Shown piece after piece: positions 36,846 through 46,280 of a stretch of 64,000 nucleotides of DNA. A program made the translations under genes and the position numbers. The stretch is from Nesterenkonia populi (lineage in GTDB: Bacteria; Actinomycetota; Actinomycetes; Actinomycetales; Micrococcaceae): assembly GCF_007994735.1 (NCBI RefSeq), contig NZ_VOIL01000001.1, positions 62,001 to 126,000 of the forward strand. Direction: 5' to 3'. Below the pieces are notes generated by a model. It saw nothing but the letters and a program-made list of their open reading frames with translations. It searched no databases and was not told where the DNA came from. The first letter of the stretch is position 1. Each line of letters begins with the position of its first letter.

Positions 36846-37918
36846 GGGTGCTCCACCAGGTCGGGGTTCTCCTCATAGATCTCCTCCAGCAGGGAGAGGT
36901 CGAAGAGGTCGTCCGGGACCTCGTAGCCCACCGCCTCGATGGCGGTGAGGGTGTCGTCGATCAGCTCGTCAGACATCGTGAACAGGCCGTTCTCGGCCGT
37001 CCACTCGTCGTCGATCAGCTCGGCCTGCCGTTCGGAGGTGACCTGCTGGTGCTCGAAGTCCAGGTTCTGATCGGCGGCGTGATTCTCCACCGTGGTCTCG
37101 GCGACCGCCTCATGATCGGCCAAGGCGTCATGCCAGCCCCGAATCGATGCCTCCAGGAACGCCTTGAGCTCCTCGCGATCGTTCTCGATGGCGTCCTCGG
37201 TGGCGACGATCGAACCGCCCGCGAACGGCAGCCCAGCGTCGACGAACATCATCGAGGCCACGTCCTCTCCGTCGAGCTCCATGCTGATCAGCTCATTGGT
37301 CGCGAAGCCGTGGTAGGCGTCGTACTCCCCGGCGAGGAAGTCCTGGGCGTCACCCTGGATGGAGACGACGTCGACATCGTCCTCGTCGATCCCGTTGGCC
37401 TCGAGCATCGCGTAGAACACCGGCTCGTTGGCCGGGGCCACGCCCACGCTCTTGCCGACGAGGTCCTCAGGCTCCTCCACCGGGTCATCCCCATGGCTGA
37501 TGATGGTGTAAGGAACGTCCTGGAAGACGCTGCCGATGATCTTCAGCGGGGCGTCGTCGCCCTCCTCGTCGATGGTGGAGCCCACCACCAGCGGGTTGGA
37601 CATGCCCACAGTGCCCTGGCCGGTGGCCACCTGCACCGGGGACGGGGTGGCGGTGGGGCCGCCGGGCACCAGGTTGACCGAGTCGAAGCCGGCGTCCTCG
37701 TAGTAGCCGTTGTCGCCGGCCATGTAGAGTCCGGCGAACTCGGCGGTGTGCAGCCAGGACAGCGGGATGGTCAGCTCGCCGAAGTCGCCGGACTGGGTGA
37801 CCTCCTCGTCCTCGGACGCGGCGGCCTCGTCGTCACCGTTGCCGCAGGCGGACAGGGCCAGCAGGCTGATGGCAGCCAGGGCGGTGACCGGCTGGGTCTT
37901 GCGGGTGATGAAGCTCAT
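36842..37918 (-). CDS. NMT1-type ABC substrate-binding lipoprotein (second of a tandem pair)
   Basis: The 358-residue protein starts at ATG 37918 with GGAGGAG upstream. The lipobox is LSAC (Cys25). The binding domain shows [30 protein letters not shown], here cited as [20 protein letters not shown], and [23 protein letters not shown]. It is strongly similar to the protein encoded at 37994-39064, including the C-terminal [17 protein letters not shown]. Such pairs can widen the ligand range of one permease set. With the deaminase and xanthine dehydrogenase next door, a purine-like ligand is likely. Confidence 0.87.
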   Translation of the reverse strand: MSFITRKTQPVTALAAISLLALSACGNGDDEAAASEDEEVTQSGDFGELTIPLSWLHTAEFAGLYMAGDNGYYEDAGFDSVNLVPGGPTATPSPVQVATGQGTVGMSNPLVVGSTIDEEGDDAPLKIIGSVFQDVPYTIISHGDDPVEEPEDLVGKSVGVAPANEPVFYAMLEANGIDEDDVDVVSIQGDAQDFLAGEYDAYHGFATNELISMELDGEDVASMMFVDAGLPFAGGSIVATEDAIENDREELKAFLEASIRGWHDALADHEAVAETTVENHAADQNLDFEHQQVTSERQAELIDDEWTAENGLFTMSDELIDDTLTAIEAVGYEVPDDLFDLSLLEEIYEENPDLVEHP

Positions 37919-37969
37919 GGGATTCTCCTCCAAGGGGGTGCGGGTGACTTAGAATCTCGCACAGGACGC

Positions 37970-37985
37970 GTTACGCGGATGCTAC
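37970..37985. promoter_or_regulatory. GlnR-like site between the tandem binding-protein genes (GTTAC-n6-GCTAC)
   Basis: GTTACGCGGATGCTAC has AC-n9-AC spacing and on the minus strand contains ATCCGCGTAAC, also partly seen at 40581. It lies 52 bp upstream of the second binding-protein gene and could mark an internal promoter. The match is weaker than at 10858. Confidence 0.3.
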
Positions 37986-37993
37986 GACGACGA

Positions 37994-39064
37994 TCACTCC
38001 CCCAGGTCGGGGTTCTCCTCGTAGACCTCCTCCAGCAGGGAGAGGTCGAAGAGATCGTCCGGAACCTCATAGCCCACCATCTCGATAGCGGTGTGGGTGT
38101 CCTCGATCAGCTCGTCGCTCATGGTGAGAAGGCCGTTCTCCTCGGTCCACTCGTCAGCGATCAGCGGAGCCTGCCGCTCCGCGGTGAGCAGCTGGTGCTC
38201 GTGGTCGAGGCCCTGATCTGCGCCCCACTCATCCACGGTGGTATCGGCGGCAGCCTCATCATCGTCGAGCGCATCCTGCCAGCCGCGGATGGTGCCGGCC
38301 AGCAGGGCCTTGAGCGCCTCGGGCTCCTCCTCGATCATCTCCTCGGTGGCGATGATCGAGCCGGCGGCGAAGGGCAGGTTGTTCTCGTGGAACCAGAGGT
38401 AGTCCACCTCATAGTCCTCCAGCTCCACCGACAGGGCCTGGTTGGTGGCGTAGCCGATGTAGGCGTCCACCTCGCCGTTGATGAGCGGCTGGGCGTCGCC
38501 GCCGGTGGAGACGACGTCGACGTCGTCGTGATCGATGTCGTTGGCGTCGAGGAACGCGTAGAAGACGCCCTCATTGTTGGGGGCGACGCCGACGCTCATC
38601 TCAGTGAGGTCCTCAGGGTCCTCCAGAGGGTTCTCATCGGCGAGGCTGAAGATCGCGAAGGCGTTCTGCTGGAAGACGCTGCCGATGATCTTCAGGGGCG
38701 CGTCCTCGCCCTCCTGGTCGATGAAGCTGCCGGTGTCGATCGGGTTGGACAGCCCGGCCAGGCCGGTCCCGGTGGCGATCTGGGTGGCCGAGGGGGTGGC
38801 GGAGGGGCCGCCTGTGACGAGGGTGACCTCGTCGAAGCCCTCCTCCTCGTAGTACCCCTCGTCCACGGCGAAGTACATGCCGGCGAACTCAGCAGTCATG
38901 ATCCAGGACAGCGGCACGTCCGCCGAGCCGAAGTCCTGGTCCGCGGCGTCGCCGTTCTCACCGCCGTCGCCTTCGCCGTCGCCGCAGGCGGAGAGGGCCA
39001 GCATGCCGACGAGCGCGGCCGCGCTCAGCTTTGCCTTCAGAGGAAATTCAATGGTGCTCATCAT
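37994..39064 (-). CDS. NMT1-type ABC substrate-binding lipoprotein (first of a tandem pair)
   Basis: The 356-residue protein starts at one of two adjacent ATGs (39064 or 39061) behind AAGGAGCAC. The lipobox is LSAC. The mature part begins with a Gly/Asp/Glu-rich linker, then VPLSWIMTAEFAGMYFAVDE and AGLSNPIDTGSFIDQEGEDAP. It shares most motifs with the next gene, showing tandem duplication, but ligand-site neighbours differ (IMTAEFAGMYF versus [11 protein letters not shown]). Ligands are probably related purines or similar compounds. Confidence 0.87.
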   Translation of the reverse strand: MMSTIEFPLKAKLSAAALVGMLALSACGDGEGDGGENGDAADQDFGSADVPLSWIMTAEFAGMYFAVDEGYYEEEGFDEVTLVTGGPSATPSATQIATGTGLAGLSNPIDTGSFIDQEGEDAPLKIIGSVFQQNAFAIFSLADENPLEDPEDLTEMSVGVAPNNEGVFYAFLDANDIDHDDVDVVSTGGDAQPLINGEVDAYIGYATNQALSVELEDYEVDYLWFHENNLPFAAGSIIATEEMIEEEPEALKALLAGTIRGWQDALDDDEAAADTTVDEWGADQGLDHEHQLLTAERQAPLIADEWTEENGLLTMSDELIEDTHTAIEMVGYEVPDDLFDLSLLEEVYEENPDLGE

Positions 39065-39104
39065 GTGCTCCTTGGGTGCGGGTAAGGGAGTGGGGGAAGT
39101 CTTC

Positions 39105-40535
39105 TCAGGCGAGGCCCTGCATGGCCCGGGCCGCCTTGGTGTGGCCGCTGATGGTGTCCTCCAGGGCGGGCAGCTGCAGCTGTCCGGACTCGAGGACCTG
39201 CTGGCCGTTGATGAAGGTGTGCCAAGCCTTGGCGGGACCGGAGCGCAGCCACCCCTCCACCGGGTCGGTGAAGGATCCGAGCTGGGTCAGCGGAGCGGAC
39301 TGCCAGACGACGAGGTCGGCGCAGTCGCCCGGGCGGATCCGGCCGAGCTCGTCATCCCATCCGAGGTTCGCGGCGCTGCCGCGGGTGGCCATGTTCAGCG
39401 CATCGCGGGCGGAGAATTCTGCGGGGCCGTGCTTGAGCCTGCCGAGCAGCATGGCGCCGCGGGTCTCCTGCCACAGGTCGGCTGAGTCGGCGGAGGCGGA
39501 GCCGTCGCAGCCGACGCCGATGCTCATCCCCATGCCGCGCAGGGTCTTGGCGTCGGCCGCGTCGCCGCAGAGGATCATGTTCGAGCTCGGGCACTGGGTC
39601 GCGCTCACGCCCGCGGCGGCCAGACGGCGGGACTCATCATCGGAGCCGTAGACGTAGTGGGCCACCCAGGTCCGGTCAGTGGCCCATCCGACATCCTCCA
39701 GGTACTCGACCGGGCGGCGGCCGTAGACCTCCAGGGCGTAGGTGTCCTCATCCTTGTCCTCCGCCAGGTGGGTGTGCAGGCGGACACTGTGCTTCTCCGC
39801 CAGCTGCGCTGTTGCTCGCATGATCTCCTCGGTCACCGAGAACATCGAGCAGGGAGCCAGGGCAACCCGCGTCATCGCCCCGGGGCCGGCATCGTGATAG
39901 CTGCCGATGAGGCGCTCGGAGTCCTCCAGGATGGCCTGCTCATCCTGGACCACCGACTTCGGCGGCAGCCCGCCGTCCTCCACCGAGCGGGTCATCGAGC
40001 CGCGGTTGGCCATGAACCGGAAGCCGACCTCCCGCACCGCGCGGATCTGGGCGTCGATGAGGCGGGGCTTCGGGTGGACGTACATGTGGTCGGAGCTGGT
40101 GGTGCAGCCCCCCTGGATCAGCTCGGCGGCCGCGATATAGGTGGAGAGGTATACGGACTCCTCATCCAGGGCCGCCCACTTGGGGTACAGGGTGGTCAGC
40201 CATTGGAACAGGCTGCCGTTGACCGCGGGCGCGTAGGCTCGGGTGAGATTCTGGTACATGTGGTGGTGGCTGTTGACCAGGCCCGGGGTGACCAGCCGAC
40301 CTCCGGCGTCGAGAGTGCGCTGCGCCTGCGGCTGCGGGTCCGCGGCGGTGCCCGCGCTGTGCACCCGGCCCCCGGCCAGCGCGATCCAGCCGCCGTCGAT
40401 CTCTCGGCCGGCTGCCTGAGCCGCCTCCACCTGGGTGGGGCCGCCGGCCTGAGGCTCAGCCGCATCGGCGGGGAGTTCGCTGGAAGCTTCCAGCACCAGG
40501 TAGGCGTTTGTGATCAGCGTCTCAACGGCGGACAT
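39105..40535 (-). CDS. 8-oxoguanine/guanine deaminase-like amidohydrolase
   Basis: This would deaminate a guanine-type base (guanine to xanthine or 8-oxoguanine to urate), feeding the adjacent urate pathway. The 476-residue protein starts at ATG 40535 (MSAVETLITNAYLVLEA). Metal ligands appear in GLVNSHHHMYQNLTRAY, the zinc-associated LHTHLAEDKDE, VAHYVYG and VGCDGSASADS. The NSHHHMYQ and GSASAD motifs fit the 8-oxoguanine deaminase / AtzB-like branch better than classical guanine deaminase. A plant-type N-terminal insertion (residues 25-50) is rich in Ala/Gln. Activity is inferred. Confidence 0.82.
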   Translation of the reverse strand: MSAVETLITNAYLVLEASSELPADAAEPQAGGPTQVEAAQAAGREIDGGWIALAGGRVHSAGTAADPQPQAQRTLDAGGRLVTPGLVNSHHHMYQNLTRAYAPAVNGSLFQWLTTLYPKWAALDEESVYLSTYIAAAELIQGGCTTSSDHMYVHPKPRLIDAQIRAVREVGFRFMANRGSMTRSVEDGGLPPKSVVQDEQAILEDSERLIGSYHDAGPGAMTRVALAPCSMFSVTEEIMRATAQLAEKHSVRLHTHLAEDKDEDTYALEVYGRRPVEYLEDVGWATDRTWVAHYVYGSDDESRRLAAAGVSATQCPSSNMILCGDAADAKTLRGMGMSIGVGCDGSASADSADLWQETRGAMLLGRLKHGPAEFSARDALNMATRGSAANLGWDDELGRIRPGDCADLVVWQSAPLTQLGSFTDPVEGWLRSGPAKAWHTFINGQQVLESGQLQLPALEDTISGHTKAARAMQGLA

Positions 40536-40549
40536 GCGACTCAGTCTAT

Positions 40550-40563
40550 GAAACGCTTGTTTC
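40550..40563. promoter_or_regulatory. GAAAC-n4-GTTTC palindrome between deaminase and xanthine dehydrogenase genes
   Basis: GAAACGCTTGTTTC lies 14 bp before the deaminase ATG in the divergent promoter region. It matches the sites at 10836 and 47585 in both half-sites. Its closeness to the start suggests repression of the deaminase operon. Confidence 0.6.
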
Positions 40564-40580
40564 GTCCCACTCACCTCCCT

Positions 40581-40645
40581 GTTACATCCGCGTTAACCCT
40601 TGTGGATGTCGGATCGAGCATCGGAGCGCGTAACCGAACCGTAAC
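40581..40645. promoter_or_regulatory. Two GlnR-like boxes (40581-40597 and 40630-40645)
   Basis: The site at 40630 reads GTAACCGAACCGTAAC (GTAAC-n6-GTAAC), a clean AC-n9-AC arrangement. The one at 40581 begins GTTACATCCGC and continues GTTAAC, one base longer than ideal. Both lie between the deaminase and xanthine dehydrogenase genes and could give nitrogen control to both directions. Confidence 0.45.
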
Positions 40646-40714
40646 GGCGGCCTCGTATTCTGAACCCTCACCGATACGAACGTTTCACCATGTGGGCTTC
40701 AGGAGGGCGTCGCT

Positions 40715-43700
40715 GTGGACATGACCAGCGTGGAGGAGATCCTCCGCACCGCGGACCCGGACGATTTCATTCCCGGGGACGCCTGGCTCGCCGGCGGCAC
40801 CGTCCTCTACTCCTACGGGCACGACTTCCGCACCGGCCCCCAATACGTCCACGGGCCCCGGCGGCTGCTGGACCTCGACGGCGCCGGATGGACCGCCCTG
40901 CGATGGCATGACGGCGATGAGAGCGCCGACGGGGGGTTCCGAGGGCTGGAGATCGGGGCGACCTGCACCGTCGCCGAGTTCTTCGCCGGCCGGCAGGCCC
41001 TCGCCGACCAGGGGGCCGACGTCGCCTCACTCCCCGGCCTGGACCTGATGCGCCCAGCCGCGGAGGCCTTTGTGGCCTCCTGGAAGGTGTGGAGCCTCTC
41101 CACAGTGGGCGGCAATGTGGCGACCGCTCTGCCGGCCGGTCCGATGACCTCCTGGCTGGTGGGCATGGACGCCGACGCGCTGATCCTCTCCCCCGGCGGC
41201 GAGCAGCGGAGCCTGCCGGTGTCGGATCTGGTGACCGGCGTCGGGCAGACCGCCCTGGCCAACGGTGAGCTGATCCGGGCGTTCTTCATCCACGAGCCCG
41301 CCCTGTCCCGGCCCAGCACGATGGCACGGGAGTCGCTGACCCGGTACGGCCGCTCAGCGGCCCTGCTGGTCGCCTCCCGCACGGCGCAGGGCGTCCGCCT
41401 GGCGGTGACCGCCTCCACGATCCGCCCGGCCGTCCTGGACCTCAAGGAGCACGACGATGTCGGCGAGCTCCTCCAGTCCGCCGTCGCCGAGGAGATGTGG
41501 CTCGACGACGTGCACGGCGACCCCCGGTGGCGACGACGGACCACCCGCCGCCTGGCCGCGGAGCTGGTCTCGGAGATGCGTGGCCGGCCCGCACCCGAGA
41601 GCCCGCCGGATGGCCGGCACCTGCCGGCGCCCTCGGCCGGCGAGCCCGCGGCAGACGCCGGCGCGGCGAGTGTGACGGTGGACGGCGCCTCGCTGCCCCT
41701 CGATGCTGCTCCGGGCCAGTGCCTGCGCACCTGGCTGCGGGACACCGGAGCGCATGCGGTCAAGCGCGGCTGCGACGCCGGGGACTGCGGGGCCTGCACC
41801 GTCCACCTGGGCGGCAAAGCCGTGCACTCCTGCATCACCCCCGCCCAGCGCGCCGCTGACCAGGAGGTCACCACCTTGCGGGGGCTCTCCCCCGAGGCCG
41901 CCCAGCACGCCGGTGAGCACCCCGGCACAGCTGAGTACCCGGCGCTGCAGGAGAAGCTGCACCCCACCCAGCGGAGCTTCCTCGAATCGCACGGGTTCCA
42001 ATGCGGGTACTGCACCGCAGGGTTCGTCATGACCGCCGCGGCCGGGGACGGGCCGTACAGCTCCGAGGACAAGGAGGAGCAGGGCCGCCGGTTCAAGGGA
42101 AACCTCTGCCGATGCACCGGCTACTGCTCCATCAGGGATGCGCTCCGGGGAGCCCCCCGGGTCACTTCCGAGCAGGGCCCCGGCAAGAGCCCCATGCCCC
42201 CGGCAGGGCCCCAGGTGGTCACGGGCACCCAAGACTATGCGTTCGACCGTCCCACCGGTGGGAGCGAGAGCTTCCCCGGGGAGGCGCCGCTGCACGCAGT
42301 GCTGGTCCGGTCCCCGCACGCCCATGCCCGGATCTGCGGGATCGACGCCGAGGAGGCGATGGCCCAGCCAGGCGTCGTCGCCGTCCTCACCCATGAGGAC
42401 GCCCCCGCCTCCCTCTACTCCTCCGCCCAGCACGAGCTCGTCTCCGACGACCCGGCGGACACCCGGCTGCTGGACAGCACGGTGCGGCATGTCGGGCAGC
42501 GTGTCGCCGTGGTCGTCGCCGAATCCCGCCGTCAGGCCGAACGTGCCGCGCGCCTGGTCGAGGTGGAGTACGAGCTGCTGCCCGCGGTCTTCGACCCGGC
42601 CGAGGCGCTCACCCAAGAGGCCCCCGCGCTCCACGCGGACCCGGGCACCGAGCGAACCGACGCCGTCGGCAGCCGCTACTTCCCCATCACCGATCCGGAG
42701 CGGAACCTCGTCGCCGAGGTGATGGCCGCTGAGGGCAACGCGGAGGGGGCGTTCGCCTCATCCGCCCACACGGTGAGCCTGGAGTTCCAGACCCACCGGA
42801 CCAGCCACGTCGCCCTGGAGACTCACGGCACGCTCGGATGGGTCGACAAGGAGGGCCGGTTCGCCCTCCGCTCCTCCACCCAGGTGCCGTTCCTGGCCAA
42901 ACGCACCCTCTGCCGGGTCTTCGGCCTTCAGCCCGAGCAGCTGCGGGTGCTCGCGCCCCGGGTGGGCGGCGGCTTCGGCTCCAAGCAGGAGGTCCTCACT
43001 GAGGACATCGTGCTGCTGGCGCTGCAGAAGCTCGCCGAACGAGGCATTCGCCGGCCCGTCTCCCTGGAGCTGACCCGCAGCGAGGCGCTGAGCGCGACCA
43101 CCACCCGCCACCCCTACCGGATGACCTCTGCGGCGGCGGCCGACGGCGAAGGCCGGCTGACCGCCCAAACCCTCAGCGTGCTCTCCGACACCGGCGCGTA
43201 CGGCAACCACGGCCCCGGGGTCATGTTCCATTCGGTGCATGAGTCGATGCAGATCTATTCGGCACCGCATAAGCAGGTCAGCGCCCAGGTCGTCTACACG
43301 AACAACCCTCCCTCGGGGGCGTTCCGCGGGTACGGGCTGAGCCAGACCCTCTTCGCGGTGGACTGCACCATGGACGAGCTGGCCCGCCGGGCCGGCCTCG
43401 ACCCCCTGGAGTTCAAGGCGAAGAACATCATCCGCCACGGCGAGCAGCTCTTCGGCTCCGGCGGGGGCGAGCTGGAGGAGGACGTGGAGGTGGACGCCCG
43501 GGGGCTTCACCAGTGCCTGGAGATCATGTCCGCCGAGCTGCGCACCGGGCAGCTGACGCCTGAGGAGCTCGCCCAGTGCGAGCGGCGGCTGGCTGAGGAG
43601 CGGCACGGCCTTCCCGCGGAGACTGCCCTGGGCGACTGGGCTCTGGGGACCGGCGCCGCCGTCTCCATGATCGACACGGCCCCTCCCAACGGCCACCACT

Positions 43701-44455
43701 CCCACGCCCAGGTCCGCGCGCTGGACGACGGCGGCTACGAGCTGCTGGTGGGGACCGCCGAGTTCGGCAACGGCACCTCCACAGTGCACCGCCAGGTGGT
43801 GGCCGAAGCGCTGGGCACCACCGCGGACCGGGTGCGGCTGCGGCAGTCGGACACGGACCTGGTCAGCCATGACACCGGGGCGTTCGCCTCGACCGGGATC
43901 ACCGTAGGGGTCAAGGCCGCCTATGCCGCCGCCCAGGACCTCAGGACGAAGCTCGCCGCCGGGGAGGACAGGACCGCCGCTGCGGGAACCGGCTCGTGGG
44001 GCGGAACTCCGCGGACCGCGGCGTTCAACGTGCATGGGTTCCGGATCGCCGTGGACCGGCGCACCGGCACTCTGGTGATCCTGCAGTCGGTGCAGGCCGC
44101 CGACGCCGGGGTGGTGCTCAACGAGGCGCAGGCCCGGGGCCAGGTGGAGGGCGGTGCGGCCCAGGCGATCGGTGCCGCCCTGTTCGAGGAGACCCGCGTG
44201 GACGACGCCGGACGAGTGCGCACCGATATTCTGCGGAATTACCACATCCCTCAGATGGCGGACCTGCCCGCCACAGAGGTTCACTTCGCGAGAACGGAGG
44301 ACACTGTCGGGCCCATGGGAGCGAAATCAATGTCGGAGTCCCCGTTCAACCCGGTGGCACCGGCACTGTGCAACGCGATTCGCGACGCCGTCGGCATTCG
44401 GCTGACCCATACCCCGTTCTCCAAGGACCGGATCGCGGAGGCCCTGGCAGGCTGA
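40715..44455 (+). CDS. Single-chain xanthine dehydrogenase (FAD - [2Fe-2S] - Mo order)
   Basis: This would oxidise hypoxanthine and xanthine to urate. The 1246-residue chain has an FAD domain ([11 protein letters not shown] near residue 30, [16 protein letters not shown] near 130), a [2Fe-2S] domain ([12 protein letters not shown] near 350, [10 protein letters not shown] near 428, CRCTGYC near 463) and a molybdopterin domain from about 500 (GGGFGSKQE near 750, FRGYGLSQ near 869, [13 protein letters not shown] near 1200 with the expected active-site Glu). Canonical enzymes have [2Fe-2S] first, so the order is shuffled. The GTG start has AGGAGG upstream at 40701. Uricase and allantoinase genes are close by, on the opposite strand. 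Confidence 0.92.
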   Translation: MDMTSVEEILRTADPDDFIPGDAWLAGGTVLYSYGHDFRTGPQYVHGPRRLLDLDGAGWTALRWHDGDESADGGFRGLEIGATCTVAEFFAGRQALADQGADVASLPGLDLMRPAAEAFVASWKVWSLSTVGGNVATALPAGPMTSWLVGMDADALILSPGGEQRSLPVSDLVTGVGQTALANGELIRAFFIHEPALSRPSTMARESLTRYGRSAALLVASRTAQGVRLAVTASTIRPAVLDLKEHDDVGELLQSAVAEEMWLDDVHGDPRWRRRTTRRLAAELVSEMRGRPAPESPPDGRHLPAPSAGEPAADAGAASVTVDGASLPLDAAPGQCLRTWLRDTGAHAVKRGCDAGDCGACTVHLGGKAVHSCITPAQRAADQEVTTLRGLSPEAAQHAGEHPGTAEYPALQEKLHPTQRSFLESHGFQCGYCTAGFVMTAAAGDGPYSSEDKEEQGRRFKGNLCRCTGYCSIRDALRGAPRVTSEQGPGKSPMPPAGPQVVTGTQDYAFDRPTGGSESFPGEAPLHAVLVRSPHAHARICGIDAEEAMAQPGVVAVLTHEDAPASLYSSAQHELVSDDPADTRLLDSTVRHVGQRVAVVVAESRRQAERAARLVEVEYELLPAVFDPAEALTQEAPALHADPGTERTDAVGSRYFPITDPERNLVAEVMAAEGNAEGAFASSAHTVSLEFQTHRTSHVALETHGTLGWVDKEGRFALRSSTQVPFLAKRTLCRVFGLQPEQLRVLAPRVGGGFGSKQEVLTEDIVLLALQKLAERGIRRPVSLELTRSEALSATTTRHPYRMTSAAAADGEGRLTAQTLSVLSDTGAYGNHGPGVMFHSVHESMQIYSAPHKQVSAQVVYTNNPPSGAFRGYGLSQTLFAVDCTMDELARRAGLDPLEFKAKNIIRHGEQLFGSGGGELEEDVEVDARGLHQCLEIMSAELRTGQLTPEELAQCERRLAEERHGLPAETALGDWALGTGAAVSMIDTAPPNGHHSHAQVRALDDGGYELLVGTAEFGNGTSTVHRQVVAEALGTTADRVRLRQSDTDLVSHDTGAFASTGITVGVKAAYAAAQDLRTKLAAGEDRTAAAGTGSWGGTPRTAAFNVHGFRIAVDRRTGTLVILQSVQAADAGVVLNEAQARGQVEGGAAQAIGAALFEETRVDDAGRVRTDILRNYHIPQMADLPATEVHFARTEDTVGPMGAKSMSESPFNPVAPALCNAIRDAVGIRLTHTPFSKDRIAEALAG

Positions 44456-44461
44456 AGCCGC

Positions 44462-44746
44462 TCAGCGGCGGCGTCGCTGAGCGGCCGTCTCGCCGAGGGG
44501 AACGAGCTTCTCCCCAAGCCCGTAGCTGCGGTTCTGCAGCTGGGTGACGAACCCCTTCGCCGTCATGGTCTTCAGCAGACGGTGAGCGGTCGCCGCGGGC
44601 AGACCGGTCTCCCCGGCCAGCTCGGAGAGGGTCGCCGCGCCCCCATGGCCGGCGATCACCTCGAGGATCTCCAGGGCACGGTCGACTGACTGCACCGAGG
44701 ATCTGCGCCCATTGCCCGATGGGGGCTGCGCAGGCTCAGCGCTCAC
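44462..44746 (-). CDS. HTH-only IclR-family protein (lacks effector domain)
   Basis: The 94-residue protein is the DNA-binding half of an IclR regulator: VDRALEILEVIAGHGGAATL, the recognition segment TGLPAATAHRLLKTM and the wing FVTQLQNRSYGLGEKL. Full-length IclR proteins have about 250 residues; here a stop follows AAQRRRR directly and the xanthine dehydrogenase gene ends 6 bp away. It either lost its ligand domain by deletion or works as a ligand-blind DNA-binding protein. It overlaps allantoinase by ATGA, so it is still co-translated. Urate or allantoin operons are often under IclR (AllR-like) control. Confidence 0.82.
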   Translation of the reverse strand: MSAEPAQPPSGNGRRSSVQSVDRALEILEVIAGHGGAATLSELAGETGLPAATAHRLLKTMTAKGFVTQLQNRSYGLGEKLVPLGETAAQRRRR

Positions 44747-46221
44747 AGCACCCCCACCGCTGCCGTCTCTGCCCCGCCGGGCACGGGCCCGCCGCCCGCC
44801 GTGCCGCTGGCCAGGAACCGCCCGGTCTGGGCCAGGGCGGTGGAGGTGTCCTGGGGGCTGAAGATCTCCGTGCCGCGCAGGATCGTGCCCACCACGGTGC
44901 CGCGCAGCTCCCGGCCCGCGTAGGCGGTGATCGGGTTCTTGTGCGCCAGCCCGGAGGCCACCACCACGTGAGCCTGGGCGGGGTCGTAGATCAGGAAGTC
45001 CGCGTCACTGCCGACACTGATGCTGCCCTTGCGGTCCAGTCCCACCAGCTCCGCGGTGTTCGTGGCCATCCATCGGCTGACCTGCTCGATGCCGATCCCC
45101 CGGCGTCGAGCCTCATCCGCCACGGCGGCGAAGCCGACCTGCAGCCCGGAGACCCCGCCCCAGGCATGGGTCAGGTCCGGAGCGCCCCGGTACTTCTCCT
45201 CCCGGGTCGCCGGGGAGTGGTCGGAGACGATCATGTCGATCAGGCCCTCCTGCAGCCCCTGCCAGAGCGCATCCCTATTGCCGGCGTCCCGGATCGGCGG
45301 GCAGCATTTGAACTCGGCCGCGCCGTCGGGAATCTGCTCGGCCTCGAAGCACAGGTAGTGCGGGCAGGTCTCCACGGTCAGCGGAAGCCCCTCGTCCCGG
45401 GCCTCCTTGATCGGGTCCAGGGCGGCCGCCGATGCCAGGTGCAGGATGTGGGTGCGGCAGCCGGTCTCCCGGACGGCGTCGATCAGCCCTTCGATCGCGG
45501 TGGCCTCCGCCTCCTGGGGGCGGGTGGCCGCCCAGTCCGCGTAGCTGGTCATCCGGCGGGCCAGGGCAGGACGACGCCGAATGGTGGCCTCGGTGGCGGT
45601 GTCGATGGTCTTGGCGTCCTCTGCGTGGACGATGACCAGTCCGTCGAAGCTCTTCACCGTCACCATCGCCTCCCGCAGCTGGGAGGGAGACACCGGAGGG
45701 AACTCCTCCACCCCGGAGTCCAGCAGAAAGCATTTGAACCCGAACACCCCTGCATCGTGCAGCGGCCTCAGCTGGTCAGTGTTGCCGGGGACGATCCCGC
45801 CCCAGAACCCGGTGTCCACATAGATCTGCGAAGCGGCAGCCTGCTGCTTGATCCGCAGCGACTCCACGTCCACGGTGGGCGGGATCGCGTTCAGCGGCAT
45901 GTCCACCAAGGAGGTGACTCCGCCCAGGGCGGCGGCCATCGTTCCGGTGGCGAACCCTTCCCAGTCCGTGCGGCCGGGCTCGTTGATGTGGACATGGGTG
46001 TCCACGTTGCCGGGCAGCACCTGCTCGCGAGGCTTCAGCGTGACCATGCCCTCGCCGGCGGACACGTCCGAGGCGCGCACCACCTTTGCCCGCTTGGCGG
46101 TCTCCCCGGCCTTCAGGCGGGTGATGCGGCGTATCGTGCCATCGGCTCCGATCTCCACATGGGCAGGCACCAGCTCTCCGTCGAGGAGGACCTGCTCGGC
46201 GATCAGATGGCGTACTGTCAT
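44743..46221 (-). CDS. allB: Allantoinase
   Basis: This opens the hydantoin ring of allantoin to give allantoate. The 492-residue amidohydrolase starts at ATG 46221 (MTVRHLIAEQVLLDGELV); the frame extends further but without better signals. Metal ligands are GNVDTHVHINEPGRTDWEGF (family signature), the lysine in VFGFKCFLLDSG that is usually carbamylated, IVHAEDA, THILHLAS and VSDHSP. Length and motifs are as in bacterial allantoinases. It is third in the operon uraH - uricase - allB - iclR. Confidence 0.94.
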   Translation of the reverse strand: MTVRHLIAEQVLLDGELVPAHVEIGADGTIRRITRLKAGETAKRAKVVRASDVSAGEGMVTLKPREQVLPGNVDTHVHINEPGRTDWEGFATGTMAAALGGVTSLVDMPLNAIPPTVDVESLRIKQQAAASQIYVDTGFWGGIVPGNTDQLRPLHDAGVFGFKCFLLDSGVEEFPPVSPSQLREAMVTVKSFDGLVIVHAEDAKTIDTATEATIRRRPALARRMTSYADWAATRPQEAEATAIEGLIDAVRETGCRTHILHLASAAALDPIKEARDEGLPLTVETCPHYLCFEAEQIPDGAAEFKCCPPIRDAGNRDALWQGLQEGLIDMIVSDHSPATREEKYRGAPDLTHAWGGVSGLQVGFAAVADEARRRGIGIEQVSRWMATNTAELVGLDRKGSISVGSDADFLIYDPAQAHVVVASGLAHKNPITAYAGRELRGTVVGTILRGTEIFSPQDTSTALAQTGRFLASGTAGGGPVPGGAETAAVGVL

Positions 46222-46280
46222 GGCTTCGACCCTAGTGAGAGCAGGTTTCGGCGATGTTGACTGTGTGTTCACGTCCGGTA

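Noticed and set aside
36833..39085. 750-codon plus-strand open frame
   Set aside because: It lies antisense to two lipoprotein genes with clear signals and family motifs; long open shadows are common at this base composition.
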